A program made the position numbers and the translations under genes. From Prionace glauca (lineage: Eukaryota > Chordata > Chondrichthyes > Carcharhiniformes > Carcharhinidae): 64,000 nt of DNA. Of the stretch, positions 44,403 through 55,074 are shown piece by piece (within the stretch, counting starts at the first letter, position 1; each line of letters starts with the position of its first letter). Below the pieces are notes generated by a model. That model saw nothing but the letters and a program-made list of their open reading frames with translations, ran no database searches and was not told where the DNA came from. Location of the stretch: NCBI GenBank assembly GCA_037974335.1, contig CM075760.1, positions 39,729,603 through 39,793,602 of the forward strand, in the 5' to 3' direction.

Positions 44403-44778
44403 GTGCCGATATTCAGAATCTGTGTTTGGGATGATTTTTGATGGTAAGGATGATTTCCACAGTGTTCCATTCAAACTAAAGTGTTACTTTTTTGTTAATG
44501 TCCAGACTTGTCTTGTTCCTGAACACAGTGCAGATCAAAGTGCTGGAGATTCAGTTACTCAGTCCCGGCCATCAGTGAGCGTGAACGAAAGTGAAGCCGT
44601 GACTATAAAGTGTATCTATAGCATTACAGAAGAAAGGTAGTATGTATATTGGTGCCTGCAGCAACCAGCGAAAGAGGTCCAGTTTGTTGTGTGGAGATGG
44701 CCTTGAGATGTTCTGGAATGGAAAGGCTCGGCGTTAGGAAACCGTTTTGCTTCAGACCTCCAGCTGTCAGACTCCACC
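44403..44778 (+). pseudogene. TCR alpha/delta V pseudogene
   Basis: A degenerate leader exon (44403-44443) aligns with the leader of the V at 35877 but starts GTG instead of ATG and contains a stop; a GTAAGG donor follows. A 90-bp intron ends in GTGCAG. Exon from 44534 encodes DQSAGDSVTQSRPSVSVNES and the first Cys (VTIKC), then has a stop at 44638-44640, a preserved YVYWCLQQPAKEVQF and a second stop. After LQLSDST the exon is cut by a short LINE tail, so FR3, the second Cys and the RSS are missing. Closest relative in the window is the V at 8313. Confidence 0.85.
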
Positions 44779-44816
44779 AGTTTCCCATGCTGGGTTGTTC
44801 TTTGTTCTTTATCAGG
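44779..44816 (+). mobile_element. Short CR1-like 3' tail inside a V exon
   Basis: tttcccatgctgggttgttc followed by tttgttcttt is the extreme 3' end of the CR1-like family (complement of the text at 21280-21315). A severely 5'-truncated insertion that ends the V frame. Confidence 0.55.
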
Positions 44817-45361
44817 AGGTACGCCAATGCAAAGTGGAGGAACATCACCTGATCTCCTGATTTGGTACTTACTGCATTCCGAGCTGAACAATGAGCTCAA
44901 CAACTTCAGAACATCTCTTTTCCTCCATCTTAACCCCATTTCCTGTTATTTTGTTTTATTTCATATATCGTATTTATTCATTTTTTTACTATTATATATC
45001 TTCATAATTTCCATTTTACCTTGTTTATTTAAAATCTCACTTTCTATCTTGTTTCCCCCACTCCCTCCACCCCATTCGGGCCTTCTCTTACACTTCATTT
45101 ATCCTGCCATTTACACATTCTGATCTCCTAATGGACAACTAACAACACTTTTCTTAGCCATGCTCACTACCATTGAAATTCTGCCTATTTTTGTATTTAT
45201 ATGTGACACTTTTGTCACCCACCACACACATGCATCCCTCACCGTTACAGTATCAATCTCGTCCAAATGTCTTTGTCTTCAGCTCTGACAAAGGGTCATC
45301 CAGACCCTTCTGTGATCACTGTAGGGATTCACTGATTCATTCTATATGCTGAAACACCAGC

Positions 45362-45690
45362 GAGCTCACATAGGAAAATAAAACATTACAGGCCCTTTGG
45401 CCCTCAATGTTGTGTCGAGCAATGTCCAAACCCAAGATCATGCTATCCCACTCCCTATCATTCTGGAGTGTTCCATGTGCCTATCAAATAACCGCTTGAA
45501 AGTTTTTAGAGTGTCCGACTCCACTATCACAGCAGACAGTGTATTCCACACCCCAACTACTCTGAGTGAAGAATCTACCTCGGACATTACACCTACATCT
45601 CCCACCATGAACTTTTATGTTATGCCACCTCACACTGGGCAAAACTATTCACCTGTTCTCTGTGTGGTGAACAATGAATTGATCCATATT
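45362..45690 (-). mobile_element. CR1-like LINE 3' end, minus strand
   Basis: Antisense of the family of 14790: aggccctttggccctcaatg, tatcccactccctatcattc, ataaccgcttgaaagttttt, tgtattccacaccccaacta. Collinear with 55556-55870 in the same orientation. Confidence 0.7.
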
Positions 45691-45969
45691 AACAGACGGT
45701 GAATCAAACAGGAACCGTGGAGGTAAGCGGGTCGAACCTTGATCACTAGTCCACCACTGAGTTGGAGACATGGGAAACCCATGGATTGTCAAGATTTCAA
45801 TACCGATTTTTTTTTTACGTTGGTTCTGTTTTCCTTATACATTTCTTTATTCACACATTAGTTTAGGTGTACATAAACAAGAACATATTTGAAGGATGAC
45901 CTTGTGTGGCATTGAGAAATGCAGGAATTGTTGGAGTTAAATGAAACTTTCGTTTTCTATCTCATATTT

Positions 45970-48900
45970 TCAAATCCTAAACACATTAACAAATAATCTC
46001 AGCAGATAATTCACTCCATTCTTTAACTCAGTCCTGAAATTGCTCTGAGTCCCTGTATAAATAAACGGGTTGACGCAAGAACTCAGAAACTGAAGCACAT
46101 ATCCGCTTTCCTCCAAGACAAATGACCATTCACTGGGATCAGGAACTGAGAAATAAGGGACCTTTGCAATTCGGACATAGAGAATTGTCACAAAAAATAA
46201 CGCATATGAGAGAATGAAACTGCACGAGATGGCAAAGAGTAAAATAATGGACTTTCTCCGTTTCTCCATCTCTGGGTCTCTCTGTTTTTCTCCATTACTC
46301 TGTGCCCGGAGCCTGGTGCGGGTCCGATTCGCTGCGAGAATGTGTCTGATAGTCAGAGCATTGAACAGTAAAATCAGAATGAATGGGATACAGGGCATTG
46401 AAACTGTTCGAAACAAATCATAGGCGTTCCATGCGAGGGATGTGTAAAATATTTGCTTTATAACGCAGAACCATGGTATGTTGTTAATTATATATACCGG
46501 TTCAAACATAAAATACAGGAAGGATGTTTTCAGAGAGCTCAGTGTGCAGACGGTCACTATGACCCACGCCGCTGTTTTCTCCCTACAGTATTTGATTTTC
46601 AGCTTCTGGCAGCAAATGGCCACGAATCGATCAAAGGTGAAAGCAACCGTTAACCAGGCAGAACTATCAATGCTTGCATAGGTTATCACAACATGAAGAC
46701 TGCAGATTGGGGTGACTGACAGAAGACTGCCAGGGAAATAAATCCCAGCAATCCGGTTTAATATCACGCTGGTAATAATGACCAAGAGATCTGTCACCGC
46801 CATGGACACCACATAGTAAATTATACATCTGGAGAGACCACAGTTTCTTCGGCATAGGATTACAGCGACTGCCAAGTTAGCTGTAAAATAGAGAAGGCAG
46901 GAGAATATATGCACGGCAACACGAGAGACAAGATGTTACTTTCTCAACTCTCATCAAAATGATACAAGATTGTGCATGAAAATGAAAATCTTATGACTTG
47001 ATTCTACATTGAAAACTATCCCTTGTTCAGGTTTCTATTCACATGATCACAAGAATTATAAATAAGATGGGTCTTTGACATGGAATTCCATCATGATGCA
47101 ATACAATATAATGAAAGATAAGAAGATATTGAAAACCCATAAATGCACCTTCAGGAATAGTCAGCAATTTCCAACAGAACATATTGAATATGGAATTATA
47201 AAAAAAGCATTCATTTCAATATTCAACTGGAAAGTTTCCATCTCGCTCAGTTTCGATAGTTGTCCCACCTGGCGAATTATTCTTAAAATATTCACTGTTG
47301 GAAATGCTTGCATTAAACCAAACTCTAAATATTCAATCAACGACGGGGGAACTAATTGGCTTTTCTCTGAATTTACAGAGGAAATATTGAAAGGGGCTCC
47401 AAACCTGAAAATGAAGTGTAATTGCTGATGTATAATGAATCTCTGTAACTGACAGATGCAAAGGACACACTTGGAAAGAGTATTGCTCTAATTGCAGGGG
47501 TTAAAATATACAAATCTGAGTGAAGTGTATATTTGAAGATTAAGAACTCGCAAGCAGTACTGGGTCCTTTGAACCTCTCTTCTGAAATTTCTGATACAGG
47601 CATGAAAGCATTTCCAGAATCACTTATATTCCATCCAAAATATACCAGCAGTTACTCTGCCTCCGTCAACATGGTCAAAGTAATCAGAAAAGAATCGAGA
47701 GAAATGATGACTTGTGCAATGAGTGTCGAGGGTCGAGACTGGAGACCAAACAGTACGCTTTGCTTGTTATTGGTGTGTACCAATCATTCACCAAAGCGCC
47801 ACTATTGCAATCCTCCTATATTGTCAAAAACCCAGTAACACCGAAGGTGTGTCAATAAAATCTTTCATGATATTCAGACAGCAATTGTTCGTACGAAGCA
47901 ATCAATTTCTCTCAATATCTACAACATGAAAGAAATCTAGAATTTCTAGATAACAATACAGGAACAGGGAGAAGACAATAACATATTTGCATGTACAGGG
48001 AGGTGACAATGCGATAATTCTGGAACATCAATGATACTAACAATAAAATGTTACACGTTTGCAATGGAATGGCTGTAACTTCCAATAGCAGCGCCAGTAA
48101 TTCTGCAGAAATAGAGTGATGCTGTGGTTTCCGAGTGAAAATTCGCAACACTTAGTGTGTCAATGTCGTAATTGAACTACATGTACAACATAATTATCAT
48201 GGCCACACGGTGAAGCCTTTCACTGTTTGCTGGAGCAGAGAGAGAGCTAAGAATTTACCTGTTAAAAACCGGTTTAAAATAAGTTTGAAGCACTTTGTTC
48301 TTTGTAGAACTGTTTAAAGCATTTATTTTATTGTATTTACTGCTTGTTTAGAACAGAGTTGTGGACGAGCCTGCTTTAATTTAATTAATTATCAGGGCCA
48401 CACGGTGAAGCCTTTCACTGTTTGCTGGAGTAGAGAGAGCTAAGAATTTACCTGTTAAAAACCTGTTTAAAATAAGTTTAAAGCACTTTGTTCTTTGTAG
48501 AACTGTTTAAAGCATTTATTTTATTGTATTTACTGCTAGTTTAGAACAGAGTTGTGGACGAGCTTGCTTCAAATCAGCGCCAGGTTTAAAAGGAGGCCTG
48601 GTGTAGACAGCGGGCAGCGTCTGAGCGGGCAGTGGAGTGAGAGGGAAGCAGAGTGAGCTAATAGGGCTCAATATCAAAAAGGGCTGGAGGGAAAAAAGGC
48701 CAGGTGAGTTCGTTTGAAAAAAACAAGGAAAAAAAAAATTTTTTTTTCAATACTACTACAGCAAGAAACAAGGAAAATTTTTTTTCAGAGTTTAGAAGAA
48801 TGAGGGGAGATCTCATTGAGACGTATAAGATGATGAATGGGATGGATAGGATAGAGGTGGAGAGACTCTTCCCGCTCAAAAAAGACAGTAGGACTAGGGG

Positions 48901-49772
48901 GCACAGCCTCAAGATAAAAGGGGGGGGGGCGGTTTAGAACAGAGTTGAGGAGGAACTTCTTCACTCAAAGGGTGGTGAATCTCTGGAATTCTCTGCCCGT
49001 TGAAGTGGTGGAGGCTGCCTCGCTAAATATTTTAAAGAAACGGGTTGATGGGTTTTTGATAAGAGAAGGGATTAAGGGTTATGGGGAGAGGGCGCGAAGG
49101 TGGAGCTGAGTCACAACAGATCAGCCATGATCTTATTGAATGGCGGGGCATGCTTGAAGGGCCAGATGGCCTACTCCTGCTCCTATTTCTTCTGTTCTCA
49201 TGTTCTTATAATCACTTTCAAGGATCCATCTACAATTGCATTGCTAAGAAAATATAACTGCATTTCTAAATTGATTTTGCAGTGATACATGGCAAGTTTG
49301 ATGGGAGGGGGATGGGTGATCCAAAGTACGGGACAGGTCATAGACAGGCAGAAAACAGTTGAATGAGAGACATTATCATGTCAATGCCTTTTCTGTTACT
49401 TGAGTGAAACGGCACTGCCTAAAACGACAACGTTCACAATTCATTCAGAAAATTGTGCCAGCAGATTCAAGATATTATATCATTCAAATGAAGAGTAAAG
49501 CTCTTAAAATTTATAAAATTATCCTGTGAAAGAGAACAAAATGTATCAGTTGACCCGAAGAATCTATATATTTCAGGGGAAAATTCATCACTCTAAATGA
49601 TAGAAGTGAATGCCATGTGTTGGAGATGTGCTAATGATAAAACTGAAAAAAAAAACGTTACAAGCTGAACAAAGACAGTACATGATAATAACAAAACTGT
49701 ACCTGGAACTCCAATAGCTGCAATGACGGGATAGTAAATGGCAAACACCAGCCCTTTTGGAGGTACGTGCAT
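45970..49772 (-). CDS. GPR139-like class A G-protein-coupled receptor (two exons)
   Basis: Exon 1 (49772-49703) encodes a short N-terminus ending VIAAIGVPG-, split in phase 1 at a GTACAG donor. Exon 2 (46880-45970) follows a TTTTACAG acceptor and continues in frame as ANLAVAVILCRRNCGLSRC. The product is about 326 residues; an upstream in-frame ATG at 49823 would add 17. Seen: TM2 SMAVTDLLVI, TM3 Cys (PICSLHV) and DRF in place of DRY (TFDRFVAIC), a basic third loop (EKRRKSI), TM7 NPFIY. The gene split inside TM1 is typical of GPR139/GPR142-like receptors, which are numerous in cartilaginous fish. Expected at the plasma membrane with a small-molecule ligand, but the ligand is unknown. The frame is intact. 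The 2.8-kb intron holds a LINE. It lies between V segments and tRNA genes. Confidence 0.9.
47000..48190. other. GPCR intron, AT-rich part
   Basis: No recognised repeat or gene. Around 48080-48130 the minus strand contains ASLYFCRITGAA, reminiscent of a V-segment end but without supporting framework or RSS. Confidence 0.4.
48200..49210 (+). mobile_element. Internally deleted CR1-like LINE with tandem 5' monomers
   Basis: Two near-identical direct repeats of about 185 bp (48200-48385 and 48387-48570; each contains ggtgaagcctttcactgttt and gttttgtagaactg-like text) precede a GC-richer segment (gcgggcagcgtctgagcggg) and a poly-purine bridge with A and T runs (48716-48790). It then joins the 3' end of the CR1-like element seen at 34980-35397, including the tail. 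The structure reads as 5' UTR with tandem promoter monomers fused to the 3' end, with nearly all coding sequence deleted. It sits in sense opposite to the GPCR gene. Confidence 0.7.
49215..49690. other. GPCR intron, 5' part
   Basis: No recognisable feature. Confidence 0.4.
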
Positions 49773-50059
49773 TTTTATCGGAGGCTTTGTGCATGCATGG
49801 TATGACAATAAATGTTGTAACATTTACGCATAATGTCAGGCTCCAGGGAAATTATTCTTTTTATATTATTCACATTTAGTGTGAAAAACAATTTCGTGCA
49901 GATGCTACCCAGCTGCTGTTCATGTTTTGATCGAGTATAATTTTTTGTTCAATGAATTCTCAAACCTCCTTGAGTGAAATACCCAGAGACTAAGGCATAA
50001 TCCAGTTTCCCTGGATATTCGTGTCAGTACAGAACATAGCTGCTAGCTTCTGACTGAAC

Positions 50060-50420
50060 GTAGAACATAGAACATAGAACATTGCAGCGCAAAACAGGCC
50101 CTTCGGCCCACGATGTTGCGCCGATCAATTAAAAAGCAATGACCGTCTAACTTAAACCAATCCCTTTCCATCCATAAACCTATCCACGGATCTCTTAAAC
50201 GCCCCCAAACTAGGCGCATTTACAACTGCAGCAGGCAGGGCATTCCAATCCCTCACCACCCTCTGGGTAAAGAACCTACCTCTGACATCTGTCCTATAAC
50301 TACCACCCCTTAATTTAAAGCTATGCCCCCTTGTGCTAGCTTTCTCCATCCGAGGAAAAAGGCTATCACTGTCCACCCTATCTATACCTCTAATCATCTT
50401 ATATGACTGCATTAAGAAAT
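50060..50420 (-). mobile_element. CR1-like LINE 3' end, minus strand
   Basis: Minus-strand frame contains YKMIRGIDRVDSDSLFPRME and FFTQRVVRDWNALPAAVVNA. The 3' tail complement aaacaggcccttcggcccac starts at about 50090, next to an (AGAACAT)n tail at 50055-50080. Frame intact over 90 codons, so fairly young. Confidence 0.88.
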
Positions 50421-50424
50421 GCAA

Positions 50425-51070
50425 ATAGTCCATGGAAAACAGAAAAGAAATGTTCAAAATCCCGACGAAATGATAGGACGCAATTTAGTTGCAAAGATCT
50501 CTCATTGAGTCAACCCACTTCTAGCCATCTATTCGTGACCATGGTAAGGGCATTTAACTATGGCTACCTTAGGAGTCGCCTTTCTTTACGATTATGTTAA
50601 TTATTGCCAGGGCATTTCAATTACATCAATTTGGCCAAGTTTAATTTCCAGTCCATCCCAGTTACTTTCAGGCCGAACATCCCCGGCTCTGCACAGCTAC
50701 ATTGGATGTTGGGGTACTCTGCTCAGCATCTGTAATGTAGAATAAACGGTTCCAGTCCAACCTGGTTACAATCGGCGTGTACATGCCCAAACTGGCTTGC
50801 GTCTGTTAAATGTCGACCAGATTCATCCCAGCAAATTCTCAGGTGCCCGAAAAATCTACTTCACAAGGCTCAACTGAGTGTTGTCAGGTCAAATTCAGTA
50901 TGGTTATATTCACTACGGACATTATAAATCACTTAATTCTGGCAAACGCATCTATATTTTCAGTTGTCGATGTCTATTAGAAAACGATTTTTTTTTCGCC
51001 TGAGGAAAGTCCAGCTCAACGAAGGTACTGCCATAATGGACTGGACAACTTCATTGAACTAATTGAACCA
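50425..51070. other. Unassigned intergenic sequence
   Basis: No gene or classified repeat recognised upstream of the GPCR gene; its promoter presumably lies at 49775-50050 but no motif stands out. Confidence 0.4.
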
Positions 51071-51084
51071 ACATTTCCGAGTCT

Positions 51085-51225
51085 GAGCTAAGCTCCGAGG
51101 AAGGGTCTCCCAGACTCGAAACTTTGGCTCTATCCTCTTTCCACAGATGTTATCAGATCTGCTGAGATTTTCCAGCATTTTCAGTTACTGTATCACATTC
51201 CAACATCCACAGTATTTTATATTTA
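51085..51225. repeat. Half of the palindromic MITE-like repeat
   Basis: tctcccagactcgaaacttt, ctttccacagatgttatcag and gctgagattttccagcattt: the right arm of the family at 16535 and 28145. Confidence 0.6.
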
Positions 51226-51239
51226 TCTTCGTTGAACTA

Positions 51240-51800
51240 ATGGTTGGTCTGATATAAAACATAAAAGGCTTCAAATTTACAGCGTGTCTTGTCAGTGTAG
51301 TTTCCTCTGATGCTACGGGACTGGTGGAGGACTCCATTGATATTCTGTTTTGTTTGAAGTACAATTAAAAAACCGCTGTTTGTTTTAAGAAACATGCAAA
51401 CTGTATAATGTAGAAGCGAAAAAAAATTGAAGACAAAATATTAGTTTAGAGGAGACAAGAAGGGAAAAAATAATCCAGGGCTTTGATGCAGAAAGTGAGA
51501 ATCTATGTATTGGTCTTGTGAAAGAGTTTAAGAATCCAATGTTTATCGTCACTCACATGGATTACAGAACATATGAATAAATCTGCGCACATCATTGTTG
51601 AGGGCACATTTCAAACTCTTGGTTCGGTTTCCTGAATGTTCTTTCGTTTCTTTCGGTTAAGATCAAAGAGAGACTGAGGGAGAAAAAGGGAAAGTGATGC
51701 TGATGTTGAAAAGTAGCATGAGGCAAATGGTAAAGACATTGAAGTCGGTGGGCAGTCCAGAATTGCAAAGAAAGAGTGGTGATAGAATGGAGAGAAAACG
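51240..51800. other. Unassigned intergenic sequence
   Basis: Nothing recognised; AT-rich. Confidence 0.4.
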
Positions 51801-51805
51801 GATTT

Positions 51806-51876
51806 TGTATTGGCCGGGAATCGAACCCGGGTCTCCCGCGTGGCAGGCGAGAATTCTACCACTGAATCGCCAATGC
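51806..51876 (-). tRNA. tRNA-Gly(GCC)
   Basis: 71 bp; GCATTGG acceptor, D arm GATTCAGTGGTAGAATTC, anticodon arm CTCGCCTGCCACGCGGG with anticodon GCC, T arm CCGGG-TTCGATT-CCCGG, discriminator A. One acceptor mismatch (CCAATAC where CCAATGC is standard). Otherwise canonical; likely functional. Confidence 0.9.
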
Positions 51877-51990
51877 TACTCTAGCTAATCGCATTCAATG
51901 GGTTGAACTTCGAGAAAGCTGCTCCGACATCTGCAGTGATGACCTCAGAAATAGTTTTATCCAAGGCTTCCAAGGTGGAGAGATCTCATG

Positions 51991-52059
51991 GTTTCTGCAG
52001 TGCAATGATTACCACATTCACCTAACGAAAAATTCCCTGTTGGGAAGTGGGCAGAAATA
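51991..52059 (+). pseudogene. tRNA-Val pseudogene
   Basis: GTTTCTGCAGTGCAATGATT and CACATTCACCTAAC align with the tRNA-Val(AAC) at 43700. The anticodon stem is shortened, the T loop (TTCGAAA) is lost and the acceptor end is GCAGAAATA. Non-functional. Confidence 0.8.
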
Positions 52060-52163
52060 TATGTTTTTCATCAATCATCAATCCACCTCCGTTCTGCTGA
52101 TCCTCAGATTATGACCGGGTTAAGGGATTAGACCACTGCACAATCTTCTCACCAAAACGCAAG

Positions 52164-52258
52164 TACTCAAGGTGAGGGTCGAACTCACAACCTCGGCATA
52201 GCCCGCTGGCTGTACTGCTGTATAAGTACCGCGCGCTAACCGATTGCGCCACTGGAGC
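52164..52258 (-). tRNA. tRNA-Ile(TAT) with a 21-bp intron
   Basis: GCTCCAGTGGCGCAATCGGT, anticodon region CGGTA-CTTATA, then a 21-bp insertion (52220-52200 region, starting CAGCAG) before A-TGCCG, and T arm GTGAG-TTCGACC-CTCAC. Vertebrate tRNA-Ile(TAT) genes characteristically carry an intron just 3' of the anticodon, as here. The acceptor 3' strand reads CTTGAGT where CTGGAGC is standard, so two pairs are weakened. Confidence 0.85.
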
Positions 52259-52439
52259 ACTGCACTGACTTTTGTCACATTATTAAAGGCTCCCACAGCG
52301 TTACCTCCGTTAATAACCGTTATTCGAGGCCACATTTCAGACCGGGAAACAAACCCATCAATGATTCTCTTTTCCCCGGCTCCACAGTGAGTGAGACAGG
52401 GAGAAGCAGCAGGATTATATCCCTCAGTCTCCAATCGCC

Positions 52440-53720
52440 AGCAGAAAGCGGCGACTGCAGCTTCAGTCATCCCCGGGACACAAGGTCCAACCCCGTTCAA
52501 ACCTCCCCATACACCGAACACAAGCTCAGCAAAACGCAGATAGATTATATTCCGCTCACTGAACCTTCGAGTAGCATTTGCACAACACCCGAGTGATTCA
52601 CAAACAAAATTCACACCAACTTTCCAAAACTTTTCAGTGATAAATTCCTCCATTTGGTTGAAAAGCTGAGTGTTGGGAATCTGGAAATGAGCACCATGGG
52701 ATTTGTGTTATCCTGTGACTTGTTTCCTACTGTTCTCCCTCAGGTTTGTAATTCCATTTGTGTTGAATATTGAAGCGAATCTTATATCAAAATTAGAAGA
52801 AAACAAGGGAAATATTAAATCTTGGAAGAAATCCTGAGGGAAATGGATCACAATATTCGGAAGGAGGTGCAGTATTATTGATGACTGAGTGGAAAGTATT
52901 GGATGGTTGGGCTGCTGGTGGTCAGTTCCCTTCCCTCCTGTTAAATTCCTCCCTTTGATAAGAGACACGGATTTATTTTACCTGCCCGTTCATAGGAGAA
53001 AGGGAATAATCAACACACTACAGCAATGCTGCGGGATCAACGGAACTAAAGAGACTTGTATAGAATTGTAAACAGTGCGGACATTCTGCAGTTCTGGAAC
53101 AGGTTTTGCAGAAATAGAATTGTGGTCAGTGACACACTAGTTTAGAGTATTTACCACCTACTGTCTCAGTCTCTGTGGCGTAATTGGTCAGCGCGTTCGG
53201 CTATTAATCGAAAGGTTGGTGGTTTGAGATCACCCACGCACGATCTATTGCTATTTTCTCACCATCGGCAAACACTTACCTGTTGGCAAATGGGTCCGTG
53301 GGTGCTAATAATGAAAGATCGCTCTCAATTGTTCTCGACTGGACTGTTATCTGGAGTTACCAACATTATTTAATGACAACTGACTTCAAACATATTACAC
53401 ATAACATTATAGACACACTTCCATTATACTATTAAACTTAAAAAGAAAACAATCGAAACATGAACTTGTGACTGAGCATTTGTTCCAATTCCGTATACCT
53501 GCTTCCATTCATTCCTGGATAGATCATAAATCTGTCTAACCCAAACTGAAATGTGTTCAATGATGGAACATCAGAACCCTCTGGAGTAGAGAATTCCCAA
53601 GATTCACGAGTCTTTGAGTGAAGCAATTTCTCCTCTTTGCTGTCCTAAATCATCAGCGCCTTATCCTGAGATTTTGTCCCCGTGTTTCAGATTCCCGGAT
53701 CAGGAGAACTAACGTTTCAG
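52440..53720. repeat. tRNA-Asn block, copy B (inverted relative to copy A)
   Basis: Reverse complement of 40880-42210 with the tRNA-Asn between the shared flanks. The LINE-derived part (aactgaaatgtgttcaatga) lies at 53540-53640. The order of landmarks is exactly inverted relative to copy A. Confidence 0.7.
53169..53242 (+). tRNA. tRNA-Asn-like gene with anticodon ATT
   Basis: 74 bp; GTCTCTGTGGCGTAATTGGT, anticodon arm TTCGG-CTATTAA-TCGAA (anticodon ATT in place of GTT), T arm GGTGG-TTTGAGA-TCACC. Acceptor 3' strand CACGCAC has two mismatches and the T loop has lost the canonical TTC. ATT still reads the Asn codon AAT. Likely impaired. Confidence 0.65.
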
Positions 53721-53913
53721 TTTTGTAGTACTATTTATTGTTTCTCGTTAAAGATGTTGAGATTTTCCAGCATTTTTATAGTAGGAACCAGTAAGGGCAA
53801 TGCAAGTATGAATGGGTGTTGGCCATTGAGGGGATTGCTCAACGGGATTTACATTTCTCTCTGCTATTCAAGGTGGCAGAAATATTGAACGAGTATTTTC
53901 AGTGAGCCTGTGT

Positions 53914-53985
53914 GATTTCGTGGTGTAATGGTGAGCACTCGAGACTCTGAATCCAGCGATCCGAGTTCAAATCTCGGTGGGACCT
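53914..53985 (+). tRNA. tRNA-Gln(CTG)-like gene
   Basis: 72 bp; TGGTGTAATGGTGAGCACTC (D arm), loop CTCTGAA with anticodon CTG, T arm CCGAG-TTCAAAT-CTCGG, 3' TGGGACCT. The acceptor 5' strand (GATTTCG) and the anticodon stem (CGAGA against TCCAG) have mismatches, so it may be a recent pseudogene. Confidence 0.7.
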
Positions 53986-54240
53986 TGTTTTCACACGCAG
54001 ATGGTTGATTTGCTGAAGAGTGTTTTGTTTCAATGTATCACAAAGCACCAATCGAGAGGACAATTTGTCAGCCAGTTCAATTGGTCTGACAATGCACAGT
54101 GTGATCATCCTCTGGTGCCCGGTGTCTGCAATGTCAGTGCTTCTCGTTTTTTTGCTGCTCTTTAATTCCTCTGTTGGAAAATAAAAAGAAGCGGTTTGTG
54201 TCGCATAATAGCAATTCGACTCCAGTCTGGCAATTATTGA

Positions 54241-54242
<2 letters not shown>

Positions 54243-54279
<37 letters not shown>

Positions 54280-54345
54280 TGTGAGTGAGTGAGTGTGTGT
54301 GTGTGAGTGAGAGAGAGAATGTGTGTAGGTGTGTGTGCATGTGTG
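54243..54345. repeat. (GT)n microsatellite with GA interruptions
   Basis: About 100 bp of TG repeats with gagtgagtgagtg and gagagagag interruptions. Confidence 0.95.
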
Positions 54346-54359
54346 ATGTCCCCGACTTG

Positions 54360-54975
54360 CCCCAAATTTTATAAATTGCCGCTCCCCCTATAAACTTGCT
54401 CTAATCTAGTTCACCTCGATTAAATCACTCCTCAATCTCCTTCTCTCCAATGGACAACAATCCAGGCATCACAAACCAGAAACTTCTGGCTAATTTGAAC
54501 TTTTCAGAATAAAACTTACTCCCAAGAAATTCCTCCATCTGTTTTAACTGAAATTTGTCAACTTTTTAAAAAACTCTGTATTTTGCTTCTTAAAATTAAA
54601 CATGTTTAGAAGAAATTCTTCAACCGATTTCATCAACTTTTTTACAAATTATTTTCACCATTCTGAACAATGTAATGTTTCCATGTTTCTCTTCGAAAAA
54701 TTTCCAACTTTTTAAAAGGTAGCTTAAACTTGCTGATCTTTTTTCCCCAAATACTTTAACGAAAATTTGTCATTTAAAAATAAAATTTTTCAGAAGAAAA
54801 GTTTTTCAGTTTTTTTTAGTCACCATTGTTTTTGAAAAATAACTAGGTAAGATAAGTATCTTCATTGAAGCTGATTGCATTTGGTCAACATTTCCCTGAA
54901 TTCGTCTAAATTTAGTGAAAATATATTTTTCATCAACACAGATATGGAGTTTTAGAACTCATGTTGCAATAACAT
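54360..54975. repeat. AT-rich paralogue of 16380-17140
   Basis: See the entry at 16380: ordered shared blocks and an adjacent tRNA-Arg on the same strand. Confidence 0.6.
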
Positions 54976-54977
54976 AG

Positions 54978-55050
54978 CGAGCCAGCCAGGAGTCGAACCT
55001 AGAATCTTCTGATCCGTAATCAGACGCGTTATCCATTGCGCCACTGGCCC
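54978..55050 (-). tRNA. tRNA-Arg(ACG)
   Basis: 73 bp; GGGCCAGTGGCGCAATGGAT, anticodon arm TCTGA-TTACGGA-TCAGA with anticodon ACG, T arm CTAGG-TTCGACT-CCTGG, discriminator G. Acceptor stem pairs except for one G-T wobble. Predicted functional. Confidence 0.92.
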
Positions 55051-55074
55051 GCGGCAAAAACAGCTGCAGCACTA

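Noticed and set aside
45690-45770. Possible tRNA-Glu remnant (gatcactagtccaccactga)
   Set aside because: Only a D-arm-like word and a loose T-loop word (gggtcgaacc) are present; no stems pair.
48080-48140. Minus-strand ASLYFCRITGAA resembling a TCR V end
   Set aside because: No FR1, FR2 or WYRQ upstream, no RSS after it and a setting of diverged AT-rich repeats. Chance resemblance is likely.
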